DNA of 64,000 bases from Solea solea (taxonomy: Eukaryota; Chordata; Actinopteri; Pleuronectiformes; Soleidae). Location: positions 12,064,938 through 12,128,937 of the forward strand of contig NC_081154.1 in assembly GCF_958295425.1 (NCBI RefSeq), given 5' to 3'. A program made the translations under genes and the position numbers. The notes beneath the pieces were generated by a model. The model was not told the DNA's origin, did not search any database, and worked only from the letters and a program-made list of their open reading frames with translations. Below, in pieces: positions 1 to 15,122 of the stretch; within the stretch, counting starts at the first letter, position 1, and every line of letters starts with the position of its first letter.

Positions 1-131
<131 letters not shown>

Positions 132-3100
132 CACTGACAGCATGACAAGTGGCTGTGGACAAACAGACAGCGGTGTTCATGTTGAGTGGACACCTGTGAG
201 GAGATGCTTATGTATGCAGGTCCTGCTGAGGGAACGCATGCAGGGACACTTCAGCCGAGGTTTCCAGGGGTGACTGACAGCTTAATTAAAGAAGGCCGTC
301 GCTGCAGGCACTCACACCTTTGCAGCATCCTGATGGTGCATCCAATAAGCTGACCATTGTCTCCCACAATTGCCTGCGATATAAGGAGCTGATTATATTC
401 CATTAACGTATCAGGTGGCACTCAGCGATGTGTTCTTGTTACCGTTTAGCTCTCAAGTTGTAATGGTGGACAATTATGTGGAACAGAGCACTTTTGTTTT
501 TGTCACTTTTGCCACCGTGATGAAACGTTTTTATGTATTCTCCACCCACACAGTAGATTTCAGCATGTCTTGTCCTGTATCACATTATCAGTGAAAGCAA
601 CTTACTTAAAATAAACGTATAAATAATTCCGCTTTGTGGTTTTAACTACTATTCAGGCAAAGCCAAAGAAGCAATAATGACCTGCATGTGAAAATCTGGT
701 TCAATAAAATGTTTGAAAATACCAATATGGCGATAGACAATAGAGTTGTCTGTGTGTGCGCGCGACTAATTCAATTGTACTGAAATTGATGAAATACTAC
801 TTCAAATTTCAGAAAAAAAAAGTATTTCAGTCTACTTATTAGTCCATCACAACCTCCAGTCGATATTGGGAAAGAGAGCTGACAAATCAATTCATCCCTA
901 AAACCGTACAGAACAAAACCCATAAAAAATGATGACTGTCACATCACAAAGAAGACAAAGGCTCGTCTGAACGCAGAGCAAACCAATTAGCAGTAAAGCC
1001 ACAGAAGATATCGGACAATTTTTGTCACAGGGAAAGGCAACAGCAAATGAAAAGATCTCAAAAATAATGACACCACAAAAGCCAAACACAAGGGAGATAG
1101 ACTGGTCTTCCTCAAACTGACACTGTGTCATATTTGTCTCGAATAGCATGAGTGAGCCTGGACACTTGGTTTAATGAAGGCCACGCACAAAGACGAAAAT
1201 ACCCCAAGCAGCCAATTCCAGCCATTCAACACAGAGCTGTTTTGGAATCAAAGTGTCTGTACATAAACACGTGTGTGTCCACAAAGCATTCTCTGATCCC
1301 CAAGAACAATCCAACATGCCCAGGGAATCCACCAGAACACGAGCAGAGAGCTGACAACTGAACAAAGAATCCACAAAATGAATTCACTCGTATCATGCTG
1401 AGATACAAAAGGTACCTACATGGGGAGAAAGCAACAAAACAATCAAATGGGAGGTGGGATTAATCTGTGTGCAGCCATTAGAGAGCTGCCTAGTCACTGT
1501 GCAGCAGGGTGCACTCAATTAAACTATCATTAAAGGTAACCAGGAAAAGCCTATAAAGCCATCAACCACTGCAACTGTGTGTTTGTTTGGAACTGGGTCA
1601 AAAGTCCCAGCTGATTCTGCATTTTATCTAAATGGCAGATGGTGAGATGAAGCAGCCCGAACAAACAGCTCTGAAAGAGACATAAAGCTTCACGTTTCAT
1701 CAGAAAAAAAAAAAAAGGTGACACAATGATCGCTGCCAATAATAACAAGTCTCACAACAAACAAATGGGAGATCTGAGGACCGCGGAGATTGTCACTGTG
1801 CAAGAGTGGCAATTATCAAAAGAACACAATCGCCAACTCATGAAGATGCTGAGTAAATGACAACCAAGTCAAGTACAAGGTCTCATAAACCTGTATTTCC
1901 ATACCCAAGAGTGAACTGCCGTCAATAAAGACTCAGCAAGGGAGACAATCTCCATCAGAGAAGGAGAGGAGGATGATGAGGAGGTGGTCTATTCTCCCCA
2001 GAGTGAGGCATCATGCAAATGATTTCGGGTTGAAGGGATAAACAGTGGCATTATTTGCTGCAAGCTCATTATCATACATAACCTCGTTCATAAGGTTGTG
2101 AAAACTCAGAGAACATTATCATCAGACGAAACGAGTGAGGAATCAGATTAAAGACCTCTCCACTTAGCCAGTGCACGTCTACGCCCTCCGCACAATTAAA
2201 AGTGGCATCATCGAAACACTGGACTGATTGTAATTCTACACTTTGCGCTCACTAATGACCTGCACTAATTCAAAGTGAGTATAACATATCATTACACTCA
2301 GATGAGAAAGCTGACAGCGGAGGAGGGTGGAGGGAAATGAAGGGAGGAGAAGTGTGTAGAAATCCCTGTGTGTGACTGAGACTTGTAATGTTTTATATGA
2401 AGTCTCCATCGGCTGTGTGTCCCACTAGAGGATTCACCAGGAGGCAAAGACAGAGTGGAGCATGAGGCAACCCTCAGCCAGGGTCGGGCTTTTCCAAGAG
2501 CAATTAGACAGAAAATCCTGCAGTCACAAAACAGACATATAACATAAGGTACCAGTTCCAGCTTAAATATAACGTTTCTACAGCAACGGAGTCCTGAATG
2601 ACAGGACTGCAAGTCCAACTGATATGACAAATGAGTCAATGTGTAAATGAGTGGAATCAAAATTTAGAATAACGTTCCACCAACCATGGTTATGCAAATG
2701 TAGCTATAGGAAATAACCAGAGTCATAAATATTGAAACTGCACTTACTAAAGTTTCAGTGCGGAACTTCTGTCACTCATTAACAAGTCTCAGTCATTACC
2801 AGACCACAGTACGTACTGTATGTGCCTTTTCATGTACAGTATATGAGGCACTGAGCACAATCATAACAATGATTAATGATTGATATAAGCAACTGTGAAT
2901 TATAAAACCAGGCTGATGGAAGAGATTTTCTCTGAAAACATACATCTGCTCCTCATGCATTTCAAGATGTAAGATCAGACAGGACACTACTTTCCAGAGG
3001 GGAAATAATGACAACCACACTATCATTTATGTATACATACATATGTGTACTGTGCATTTTATTAAGTCTGATTTAGCCTCATGTGGAACAAATAAAAAAA

Positions 3101-5772
3101 AAAGCCTTTAGATCCTATGATGCCTTGGAGGACATAACTAAACCATGACTACACAAAATCATCCTGCTGTAGTCGTTTGTATGGGACAAATGTGAGCCGA
3201 TCGAGCCGCTGCTGCAGGTGTTGACTGTGTTTTCTTGACGAGCCCGGCTGGTGGTGAGACGGGGCCGGCTGCAGTGAGCTCTGCTGCAGAGTTGACAGGT
3301 ATTCTTCAGGGATCTGCCAAGTGCTGTTAGGATAACGGGAAGAACATGGGCCTTGGGCAGGAAGCAGGAGGACCCAGCATTTTTGTAGCACTCCTGCACT
3401 GTCTGTGCAGAGTGACTTAACTCTCTGCAAAATGTTAACGCAGAGAATGGTGCACACACCAAAGAAAGCAGAGGCACGCACGAACTATACAGGGAGGTAA
3501 ATGGTGCAATACAATTTGTGTTTGCAAAGGCATTTCTCCAACTATCTTGAGAATGTTTGTATCAGAATAGTGATGTGAAATTACCTCTAACAGCATGTGA
3601 GATTTTGGAAACACAGCACTGCAGCATATAAACAACTGGGGGAATCAGCTCATAAAAATGCTTCTCTAGCAATACAAGAGGTAGAAATTGCAAAAGGTAA
3701 AATATCTAATTGAATTCCCTGTATATTCTGATACTTAAACTTTTCCAGATACAGTGCTGTTATACATTTAGCTAAATGGCTGGCGGTATAAAAGGTTTTT
3801 GAATTACTTTGAAAAAGAACCAGGGTGGCTCCAAGTGTCCATAAACCAAAATTCATTCTCCATATCAGTGTCCCGCAATTTCTTGCAATATAAACGAAAA
3901 ATTAAAATGTTTTACTTGAATTTTTTATTTCACATCAACTTATTCCAAGCCTCATTTCAGCAATATTTCCAAACTATTGTGGTGTGAGAGACACTTACAC
4001 ATGAAGTGTGTTGTTGGTGGTGTTAAGTGTGTCAAGGATGCCAATCCCTCATCTTAATGTGAGTATGAGCAAAGCCCATTAGCAGGGGATACATGTTTGG
4101 ATAAACACTCAACACAACACAACACTCTGGTGCCCTTGTAAGACAATAGTTGGCTAAATTAAATGTATTAGCAGCACCTAATAATGCTGGGATACTCAAG
4201 GTTTTGAGAAATTACAATAATTCAAGTTTGCCTTAATTGATTTCTACTCTAAAAGAACTTAAAGTGTCTAAAGATGTTATTAAAACACACAGTGGAGCAG
4301 GGGATTGGCTGATAGTACATTATGTCACATATATAAAAGTCAGCATGTTTGTAGTGTTCATATAGAGAAAGAGCTTGAAACATAATTAATTTAAAGTCCC
4401 TCCCTAATAAGGTTTTGTAAGATTTAGGCATTCAGCCTGATGGTTCTTACTTAGTGACAAATGCAGACAGTGAACCTTGGATTGTGAAACAGCAACAAAA
4501 TCACCCTCTTAAACCAATTAAATACAACAGCTTTATAGCTTTATCTCCAGCTAGAAAGTGGAGATAATGCTGCTGCAATTAACCTGAAATTAATACAACA
4601 GCAGCTGAACTGTGAAAGAGGAGAGCCCCAGGTCTCTCTCTCTTTTTCCGTCTCTCTAGCACAACCAGATTTCTCCTCCCTTTGACTGGAACTGAGCAGG
4701 AAATGCCACTTGTTGAGATATTACTGTATCACAATGGACGGGGCCTTCTGGGGTTCCAGTCAGTGAAGAGGAAATATGAGTGCGTTTTATGACAGCAGGA
4801 AGATTAACAATACCTCTTATAGAAAGATAAATGAGGACACAGAACAATGTAAAACTGTAATCATGTGAAGCAGAGGAAGTGGCAGATTTAATGCATGAAG
4901 AGAGAAGTAAGATGGAGGGGCGAGCAGGTGCAAATCTACAGCATACCAAATCTAGATGCCAACTGCAGTAATACTTCCTGGCAGAACTTCCTGCCTTGTG
5001 CCCAGCTCCTACACAAGCCTTAGGGTGTAATCTAACTCAGACCGATAGCTCTGCTCCCATCGTCTTTGCAGAGCCAAGTTATCCCTTTAATTGAAAATCA
5101 TCTTCCCAATACAAAAGGGAAGAGGGCAGAACGTGGCTTATTATGGCAAACTGAGCAAAGCTTTTTCACAGAGAGCTTTCGCACACTGCTGTTGTTTGCG
5201 GTAATACACAAGAATCTCCACTGGCTCTGCAAAGCAAACCTGTATGCACTTTGGATACACACATCTCATGAGCTGCAGAGTGAACAGGAGCCTCACCAAA
5301 CACTTTCTCTAGGACTCATCAATTCCGGGGTGCGGGTGAATTAAAATAACCTTGAAAACAATGACGATGCCACATTTCTGACGTAAGATTTTAAGATTGT
5401 AAGCCACAGGAACAAATGACAGGGTTAAATGTTTCTTTCATCAATATGATAATACACAAGGTTGGGTAATAAACTGGAAGAATACCCACAGATTAGCCTT
5501 TGGCACAGCGAAAAGTAGCTAATTATTCTCTACCCCTTGTGATATGAATGTTAATGAGTGTAGAACTACCTTAAAATATTTAAATAAACTCAGCAAGTTT
5601 ACTCCATTGCTGACAAGCATAGAATTTAGCACTTGACTTTTAGGTGGTATCTGCTACACCTCAGAGCATAACAGACACATGAAACAATAACTGACCTGGG
5701 CCTATTGTATGTCCTGCTATTTCTTATCATGAAATCTGCATTTCTTATCATGCAGACAATCGATGAGCCAAG

Positions 5773-6060
5773 AATAGAATAGAATAGAAAATACTTTATT
5801 AATCCCTTGCGGGAAATTCTTTCGTCACAGCGCTCCAGTGTACAAAGGTAACGAATGTTGTAGCAGCAATTTTTTTGGGAAATTACAAAATTACAAACTA
5901 TAAGAATAAGTAGGAGTAAACCTAAGAATTAAAAAGTTAAAGAATACTATTAAAATAAGAATAAATTTACAGAGTTAAACATTTCCAGAATATACTTCAA
6001 AACTTGTACCTCCCCCTCCCCCCATATTAACAATATATACAGAGGAAATATAAGCTTTGT
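5773..6060 (-). repeat. Retroelement 3'-end-like interspersed repeat
   Basis: AGAATAGAATAGAA is followed by ACTTTATTAATCCCTTGCGGGAAATTC and an A/T-rich body. The reverse complement reads as a sequence ending in AATAAAGTA plus a short tandem tail, the form of 3' ends of teleost non-LTR elements. The family was recognised from memory of the motif and not checked against a library; the right boundary is approximate. Confidence 0.6.
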
Positions 6061-7189
6061 ATTTATCATACAAACGGCATCAACATCATGAAATGTCTCA
6101 GAGCAATGAAGAAAGTCCGGAAGATCTGTAATAAAAGGACGGAAGGTTTCATGAGGTCACACACGTCCACGTGTCAACGTCTTCAAAACCAGACACAGGC
6201 ACTCTTGCATGGAGAGCAATGTTTCACAGACAACTGACAAACGAGCAGATCCAGCAAAGCACGGCAAAAACACTTAGCTCCAAATTAGCAGAAGAAAAAA
6301 GGTTTTTGATGTTAGTCAAGGTAACCTGCCATACTTCACATCATCCACACCTCGAAAAAGTTCTGCGGTAACTTGCTGGAACAGATGAAGGCACTTAACT
6401 TCCAGTATAAGCCACTGAATCTCTTTGCCGAGTGTGGTGGCTAGTGTAGTCAGCCAGAGACCAATCCTTTGGCCTTAAGTCCTGACAGAGTTCAAATCAA
6501 CAAGCACTCTGCTTTCCCCTTGATTGTAAAGGAGTTTTACTTTTTTATTTAATTTTTTTTTAACATGTATGTGTTGTGAATGTAGTGAACCAGCCAGACA
6601 ACATCATTACTTTAACGCTGCACCATTACTAAGTAAACCACAGGAATGTTGCAGCATCAACGCAGAGTAAGCACAGTAATCGGACCTTTAAATGAATGAC
6701 TTAATTTGACATTAATTTTCATGAATAAATCCAGAATCCAAGTTAGTTGAGATGAATTCCCATTTGATCAACGATAAAGTTTCAAAAGATTTAAATCAAT
6801 AAGAAAAGTGAAATTAGAATATTTTTATTAACACCTTAACTAACCTACTCAACTGATTCATTTAATAGATTTATTACCACCAGACATGATGACCCATTAC
6901 GACGTCTAAAGAGTATGCATCTGAGAAAGTACTAACCAAGTCCAGTACATTTTTCTACTGTCATGTTTGCTAACGCTTGTTTATTTGTTTATTTTCAGTA
7001 TCAAAACCGGTCATACAGCAGCCAACAAGGTTGAGCTTGTGGTTTCACATGCATTACACTGAATGTTTGGCAGGAAAGCTATTTTTAACTGATGCGTCTG
7101 AACTGTAGAGAACTGCTGTAACATTCTGCTGATTAGGGCTGAAACAATTACTCGATGAATCGCTATAGAGCCCTTGAGCAACACATGGG

Positions 7190-7390
7190 TTTGGGACCTA
7201 TGGCAATATTGCATTTTCGCCAGACCTGACCTCCATGCCAAGTTTCAGGGTTTTTTATGCACGTTAATGCCCTCAAAAATGACCGGAAAGTCACGGCTAT
7301 AATATTAAATCTGAAGGATAACAATAGGTTACTTGCACTCGTGCTAAGAGCCGTCCCTGGCCCCTGCCATTCGTGGCTCGGGCCCTAATT
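7190..7390. repeat. Fish interspersed repeat ending GCTCGGGCCCTAA
   Basis: A moderately diverged segment containing CATTTTCGCCAGACCTGACC and ending CTCGGGCCCTAATTA, a combination that recurs in teleost genomes. The left side abuts TTAGGGCTGAAACAATTACTCG (from 7135), another common fish repeat end, so two old elements may be joined here. No clean target duplication is visible. Confidence 0.45.
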
Positions 7391-7480
7391 ATTGAATCCA
7401 CATATTTAGATATAGTCTGACACTTCAGTAGACAATATGATGATTAAAAAAGCAAGAACTGTTTCACATTAAATGACTTG

Positions 7481-7771
7481 TGGGTGTTTTCTAGTGGGTT
7501 TAGTTTGCATGTTCTCCCCATGTGTCCGTCAGTTTTCTCTGTGTACTCTGCATCCGGACCAGGATTTGGTTAAGTGGAGACTGAACTGACTGTAGGTGTT
7601 AACATCAGTGTAAATGGTTGGGCATTTATGTTCTGTGATGGGCTGTCGACATGTGCGGGCTGTACCCTGCCTCTCCATTAATGTCAGATGAGATTGGTTC
7701 CAACTCCCACCGCAACCCTCACAGGATAAGTGGTTTAAATGATGGATGCATAGATTGACAGATACAGCATT
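7481..7771 (-). repeat. Interspersed repeat R (GGAGAACATGCAA family), copy 1
   Basis: Reverse-oriented, diverged copy of a repeat found several times in this window: GCATGTTCTCCCCATGTGT on the left, then a GATGGGCTGT block, then ATAAGTGGTTTAAATGATGGATG on the right. Other copies are at 26707-27420 (interrupted), 32310-32604, 32840-33180, 39815-39988 and 53503-53850. Confidence 0.7.
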
Positions 7772-8261
7772 AGAGGGGTGTGCATGTATGTACTTAAGAA
7801 AGCATGCGCTGCTGCAGGTAACTCAAGGAGGTCTAGCCTGGTGAGGAGTGTAAAAACTTGGGTTAAAAATAGCTCGATAATGCAGCTACGTTGATGTTAC
7901 TGTGAGAAGAGGGGAAAAAAGATGGTTCATCATTAAGGTGTTAAACATTCTAATATGGTGGGCTACCACAGTTTTGATAATTCATAAGTAATTAATGTAA
8001 TTAATGTAATTAAAGTATGTAATGGAGTCATAATACGTTAACCCACAGCCACTGTGGGCAGCCGGTTTACCGCTGCAACTAAATCATTTTAAATGATAAA
8101 ATAATCTAAACAGAGACAGAGTGACAAGTCGACGACAGCAGAGACACGACTTCATTGAAATCCCTAAAGGCCGATCACAGGGTAGAGCTGCCACTCACTG
8201 GAATTCAAAGCTGAGATGCAAGGCTCTGACTTTATCTGACTTTATCAAGTATTTAGGCATG

Positions 8262-8296
8262 GACACACACACACAAACACACACACACACACACAC
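8262..8296. repeat. (CA)n microsatellite
   Basis: ACACACACACACAAACACACAC... with a single A interruption. It creates low-complexity open frames on both strands that are not genes. Confidence 0.95.
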
Positions 8297-11200
8297 TCGT
8301 AAAACAGGCCATTTCCAACCGAAAGGCTGTCTCTTGGCGCACATGGCAATCCCAACCCTATCTGTGACTGCAACCAACGACTGACACCTCCCATTACATC
8401 TCCCCAAAACAACTCACAGGACATTTTTAAGGTGACAAATGCAACATTAATATGGACTGCTGCTGATATTAATGCTGACATTTTTACAACCTCAATAGAC
8501 TCAGGTCGTGTTGATTTCCTCTATGCATAAATCCAATATGGCATTGTGAGTGGAAAACATAACTCTGGGGAAGTTTACTTAGACAAAATAAATATGTTCA
8601 GTTGCAAATGTGCTCTAACGTATGAGACTTTAATAACAGATTGCATGCAGTACCACTGCCACTCAACTCAAGTTATGCAAGTATTACATGCAAATGACTA
8701 ACAGCTACAGCTCTGAGGTACTTAGGAAGTCTGGTCCTGACCAACAGGTCATCCAGTGTCAGGTCACAACCCCAGCTCATCTGCAAGCTTATCGCTTCAG
8801 AGTAAGAACAAAGCCGCAGCCAAAGCAGTCATCTGGAACATTAAGAACACAGGACCAGCTGGCAGGCATTCTGTACATTCAATGTCGATTCCTTCCTCAA
8901 ACTTTGTGTTCACAAAGCAATTATGCTTGCGTCTCCAATTAAGTAAAGGGAAAAACAGTACCTTTGAAGTGCAAATAACATTTCAAATAATTAATGGTGT
9001 TGTCCAACTAATAGCGATCAATACGGTGGGTAAAATCATGCTTGTACTGCATTATTGGCACTATCGGGATTAAGTCAAGTTGGTACAGGCAGCCTACCAA
9101 CTTGGCTAAACAACTTCCTGAGTTAAGCACTATCTTTTAGTGTGTTTTAGCTCAACCAGAGAAGACGTATTGTTTTCTTCCTCCCCGGTAACATTTTGTT
9201 TCTTGAAGGGAGTGAATCATCGCTGCACACAGCGAAGCAATGAAGCAACAGCATAATACACTATGTTAGAAGGGTAAAGATTTTTTCAGTTTGTTATGAA
9301 TTTGTGGCAGTCTACCCACTATTTTCCCATTTTCCCATAATTAATTGGAAACAATTACGTATTTGCAATGCATTATGTATTCTTAAGTGGTAATTTTGTC
9401 AAGAGAACATTCTAATTCGATGGGTAACAAACATTTTAGATTAAACTCTTAGATATTAATGAACCATCATGACTTGGTTTAGTATGGGAACTAATCTAAA
9501 TTATGCAATAACACATGTCTACATCAGTGACCTTTGTTTCGCACTGACGTGCTCCACGCCAGTAGAGCCATCTGTCAAGCAAGTATAATCAGCACAGCAG
9601 GACTCTTATCAGACAATGCACAAGCTGCTTGGCATGGCTACAATCAATACTGAGGATACTGAAAACCGCCTGTGTCACCGAGCTATGGGACAACCCACAT
9701 CAGTCACAGTACACATACAGCCACATCATACATGACCTAGATGTGTGCCTGTGTATTCTTTCTACTCCATGTTCCACTGTCTTACACAAACTGCCAAGAA
9801 GAAAGGCCACAGTTCACTGTATTGGTTGTGGAGGATCCACCACCCTCACATGCACACGTGTCAACTTTTACAGGGAGACTTTGTAAAGTCAGATTCAAAG
9901 TTTGCTTAAAGTACAAGGCGAGATATTTTGTATCATGTGACGCAGGGAAACATCTTGCACCAACTGGTGATAACGTTTGCCTCTCTTTTGTCTCTCCAGT
10001 ACAAACACTAACAGCTGAGACCATGAATGTGGACAAAAAGTCCTTACGAGGAGTAAAACTGGTGAGTTCACAGGACGCTGACTCACGTCAATCAGACGAT
10101 TCACCACATAAAATTGTAACACTCGCCAGATTCACATGCACTTCAATCAGCTCCCATGTTTTGTTGTACTTCCAAACTTTGAAGTTGCAAATATTGATTT
10201 ACCAGGAATATAATGAGTAGAGAATCAAATCAAATCAAATTCAAAAACAAAAACACAACCATGCCAACCATTCAGATGACTGCAGCATCTAAAACAAGAC
10301 TTATTTTCAACTTTGTGCCAAGTTGTGTGAAACCATTTATCTATGCACTGATTCAAACAGACCAGTTGTCATTTGTCTTAGCCAACCTTTCGCAATAATT
10401 CCCAAGAATAATTAGTATAGTTCCACCACGCAGCACGGCCAAAAGTTTAAATCTACTTCCATTCACAATGAATAACAGCAACATCATAGTGACCCTCCAA
10501 AGACAGAAGAGGATGATGACAACCAAACTTTTTGGGTGAGACTATGTGACAATGACAATTATTAAGGTAATGAAGAGTTAGTTATAGAAGAAGTTTAAGC
10601 ATTTGTGGCAGCTGGAAAATCCTTTTTTTTGTACACTGACTTCAGAAATCAGTGATTTTACTCCTGTGTCCATATGACTATGGCTCATTAGAGTGAATGG
10701 TTAACAAACTTCAGGTTTTAGCTGGTGAAATAAAGTAGCAGATATATTCTTAAGATATCATAAGCAGGCATAGTTGTTTTCAGTGAAAGCTCCATGTTTC
10801 ACTCTGGTTCATGGAGCTGGCAACATGCTGCATGTATGTGTTAGTAGCCAGTACAGCCACATATTATTGTTAGTTTTGAATGTGTGAGAAAAAAGCGTCA
10901 CGCAAACTTAAATATCAGTATCTGTATATACAGTGCTATATTGATGGTAAACACAAACCATACAGTCAGTACGTTTATGTGCATGTTAAAAGTCAGATTT
11001 GCTTTGGACTAAAACAATCATTTGTGCGATTCATAGTCCGATAACGCCTGCGTTGGATTTCCCGGAAATCATATGTCAGCAACGTCTTCCTTTGGACAAC
11101 ACAGCAACAACAAGAGCCATGCTCCATCTAATTTGTATCACGATTGAGATGTACAGTAGATATGAAGCATACAAAACCACAGCACGAACTGTGCATGTAA

Positions 11201-14200
11201 ACGGAGTGATGAAAAGGTTTGCTTCCCCTATGTTGAAAAACTCACTTCTCTCCTCTCTCCTGCTGGTTGCTATCGATAATCAGCTGTTTTATTTCCCTCA
11301 AGTAAAAGTACTCCGTCTGCAATTTTGTCGCTACAGCATGTTTTTTTCACTTGGAAAACTTTAAGAGGCAAGGATAAATCAGCTGCCTTGTTCTAAAACT
11401 CTTTACAGTGTACTTTGTGATGTCAGCAGTCATATCTAGCAGGAAGTGTATTGGTATTATTGTACGTGACACTTTTTCCCCCACACCTTTTCATAGCTAT
11501 TGTGTGTGTGTGGCTTTGATGAACCAATTAAAAACAGAATGACTTCACTTTCACTTTACTCTCTTTTTCATACCAAATAGCTTCAACGGTAGAGGGTAAA
11601 ATACAAGGCTGGGGATTTTAAACACATGGTTAGAATTTATTGGGTAACCAAGTCTGTGTTTTAATTGCAACCATATTTGTTAGTTTTCTGCACTTGTGGG
11701 TGGGATATGGTTTTCTTGGGTGCAGGGCGGGGGCTCCACAAATTACTCATGGCCTCAGTCATGAGACGAAGTGACTGTCAGTCAGCAGCACTAACCTGTT
11801 TTAAACAACAGCCGTCTGGGGGTTTTGCCAGTTTTGACGGCCTGAGAACTGACACATATAAGTTTTTTAACATGATTTTATAGACACAGAAGAGAGCTAA
11901 CATTTAGAGCTGAGCACACATTCTGTAGTATGTGCTCAACTCATCCTCAGATAAACTGCCAGTGTGTGATCTGACCTACAGGAAACAACATATCCTGACA
12001 AACTCAACCTGCAAAAGCAAGCTGAAAAAACAGAACAAATTATCCACATGCAATTTGAAAACACATGGTATTAGTTTCTATGATGTGAGCTGGTACGTCA
12101 CATGCTCTCATGTAGTCTCAGTAGTGTTCCACAAAAAAGTCCAGTTGCCTGGCGTTTTCTGGTGTGTTTTGAAGAACCACAATCCTCTGATGTCTCTCTT
12201 AAGGAACAACAACGTCCTGATCAAACAGAATTAATGAGAATACACTTAAAACAAACATCAAAAATGATTTCAGGATAATTGGAAGCAGCACCAGGAGACA
12301 GCCAAGACAAAAAAAAAACATTTTTCCCTTGAGGTCCTCTCATTTTTAAAATCATTTTGGAGATGATGCATGAATAACCAGCCTTTCAAACCCCTGATCC
12401 CTTTGATTTTTGCAAGGATGGTTGGCATTTGACAGAAAAAGAGCTGTGTAATGAAATTAGCTTAAGGTCATGAGCGATATGATTGTAACATTTCTTTGAC
12501 GAATGATGTGAACACAGGTCAGAGAATGAAGTCCCCAAATGAAAGGGGGATGTCCACTGATCATTTACCCAGGAGGAAGAAATTAAAAAACTAATACTAC
12601 AACTAATAAAGCCACAGAGAACACACACCCCTGCATGACTAACGCTGACTGACACTTTTAATAATTGTTCCATGCTTCTTGCTTCTCCAGCTAAAACATT
12701 TTATCACTGTTCAGTTTCATTTCTGTGCATTTTTAACTTTTTTAGTCATTCTGCACACTTAAGGGCACTATATGTTAGATACAAACAGGTACTCCAGTAA
12801 TCCAGTACCCACCCTCCTCCCCCATCTTCCTAGTGGTATGAAAAACCAGTCTGCAGCCTGTAAATCACATTTTAATTGTCAATATCCTGACAATCCTGTA
12901 CCAGTGTTGTCAATGAAGCCAGTATTTGAATGTTTCCTTGATCTCTGGTGACATATCACAATATATTTCTTACATACAGCTCCTTTGATCATTTATCAGC
13001 TCATCTGAAAAACCACCGAGTAACCACTGATCTGAATCATCTTTTTTTGAGCCCTCCATCACAATGCAGCAATTTGAATCCAAATGAATCCCTTCCTTAT
13101 GACACAGCACTGACATATGACTAATCTCAAACTTCCACTGACTTCCGGTTTGCTAAAAAAGCTGGCAAGGTCTTTGACTGCCACAAACACAGGGAAGAGC
13201 GTCATAAGCAGCAGGAAGCACAAACCACCCCCCCAAAACAAGGAAGACAGAGCAAAAAAAACATTCACTGTTTTTAGCATATTACTGTGACTGTGAGAAG
13301 ACAGTCACATTTATTATTAATACTGCTGCGAATGGACAAAAGGAGACGGGGGGTTTTCTGTTTTCACTAATATAGCAAAGAGGCCATTATGAGAGTAGTG
13401 AACAGCATAAAGTTTTTTGAAACAGAAATGGGTCCACAGCGAGCTTGCTGCCAGAATAAGAGGTCTCACAGAGTGCTCATTAGTGCTACTTGGTCAACAC
13501 ATGAAGTATTAAAAGTGCAATAGACGTGCACCCCAGCAATCCTCAGCAGCCGTGATGTGGCAGCTGCTTCTCTTTCTACCAATGACTCATCCACTCGCTC
13601 AACCCTGCAGAATTTTCTCCGCGATTTGAAGAACCTTCACTTTCAAGATCTCATGGATATTTGAGTGTAAAGTGAGGCAATCATTAGCAACAGAATATGG
13701 AAATGTGCATGTGCATGCACCACACACACACAACTACATGAATCACATCAAACCATACAGTATGTCTGCACAAGGGACAGAAGGGGCCCCTGGCCTATAC
13801 TGCATAGACTGGAAACAACAGGGCTCATTCGGAAGCTACAGTGGAAGCTGTGGTATAACCTGAGGAATTCATCAATCAGTCCATATCAGCATTCCACACA
13901 CAGCTGAAGCCCTCGGTCTGTCTAATGGCTAAACGCGAGTATGGATGTGGCAGGACAAGGGCGCATTACACACATTAAAGTAAATAAAAATGTATTGTTT
14001 TGAAACCAGATTCAGCTGGAAATCTTTGCATTTTCCCACAATCAATGAATAAACAGGCTAAGGGATTAGTTACATTACACTACTACTCAAGATGGTCAAG
14101 GACAGCGTGTGTGTCTAACTGTTACTCACATTTCAGACCACTCATTATGAGCCATACAACTCTCCACTAAAATAACACTTCAGATGTTTCAGGGCATATT

Positions 14201-14919
14201 TTTCTGCGTCAGGGCAGATCAGACACAGCCACAAGTCAGTGAATGGCTTTGGGAATTTACTATAAAAAAAAAGTAAGATTTTGGGCAAAATATAGACGCA
14301 CGTGTGATTTATGGACAAAAGTGTAAACCTGTGAAACACTGTGATTTAATCTCATTTCTACAAGTCCCTGAAATGTAATTGTTTCCCATACAGGGGGACC
14401 GCAGAATCAACACAGACCACCAATGCTATTCAAAAAACACAACCTACCATTCCATTCATTCATCTCTCTGCCTGTGCAGCTCCCGCTCTCTCACACACAC
14501 ACACACAGACTCACAGCTGATTCATATGCACCTCCTCTCTGTGCACAGTGCATGCAGCCTATATCAAACAATAACAAGAAGAAGCAGGATATTTGGCACA
14601 CTTCACAGCCTGTGAAACCTGGTGTTCACCAACACTTGGTATAATGTAAACCTGTGCTCAATCACAACTGTCCATATTACAGTTGACTCTGTGAAGGTTA
14701 TTGTATTAAATAAAACTCCAACAGAACTTTAGCATTCCATTCGGACAAATACTATTATTTTCCATAGAACTTAAAAGGGTCATATTTCTTTCCGAGCACA
14801 TAATCATGTTAAATTTTGAATTCCATATATTGTATTTGATTGCTTATATTGCATTTAGATAATGTTTTACATTACTCTTCTATTGCCAAGTGTTATTGTG
14901 TTTCTAAAGAAGCAAATGT

Positions 14920-14965
14920 TAAGCATCCAATTTCCCCCGATGGATTAATAAAGTATTATGATTAT
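14920..14965 (+). repeat. Short retroelement 3'-tail-like fragment
   Basis: AATTTCCCCCGATGGATTAATAAAGTATTATGATT resembles the GGGAAATT...AATAAAGTA end at 5773-6060, in the opposite orientation. It is only a fragment. Confidence 0.4.
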
Positions 14966-15045
14966 AATAATCAGCTGGAGACTGTTATCAGCAGTGGACC
15001 TTAAAAAACTATATGGACTTCTACTTAGTTTATCAGGGTCTTTTT

Positions 15046-15072
15046 TATTACTGTTATTATTATTATTATTAT

Positions 15073-15107
<35 letters not shown>

Positions 15108-15122
15108 GTATTGTTATTATTA
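15046..15122. repeat. Back-to-back (TTA)n/(TAA)n inverted microsatellite
   Basis: A run of TTA triplets (about 15054-15073) passes directly into a run of ATA/TAA triplets (about 15074-15106), then GTATTGTTATTATTA. The two arms are complementary, so the array is a near-perfect inverted repeat able to fold into an A/T hairpin. Confidence 0.95.

Noticed and set aside
9741..10220. 159-codon plus-strand frame in DOCK1 intron 1
   Set aside because: No domain and no clear promoter; opposite-strand frames of similar length overlap it.
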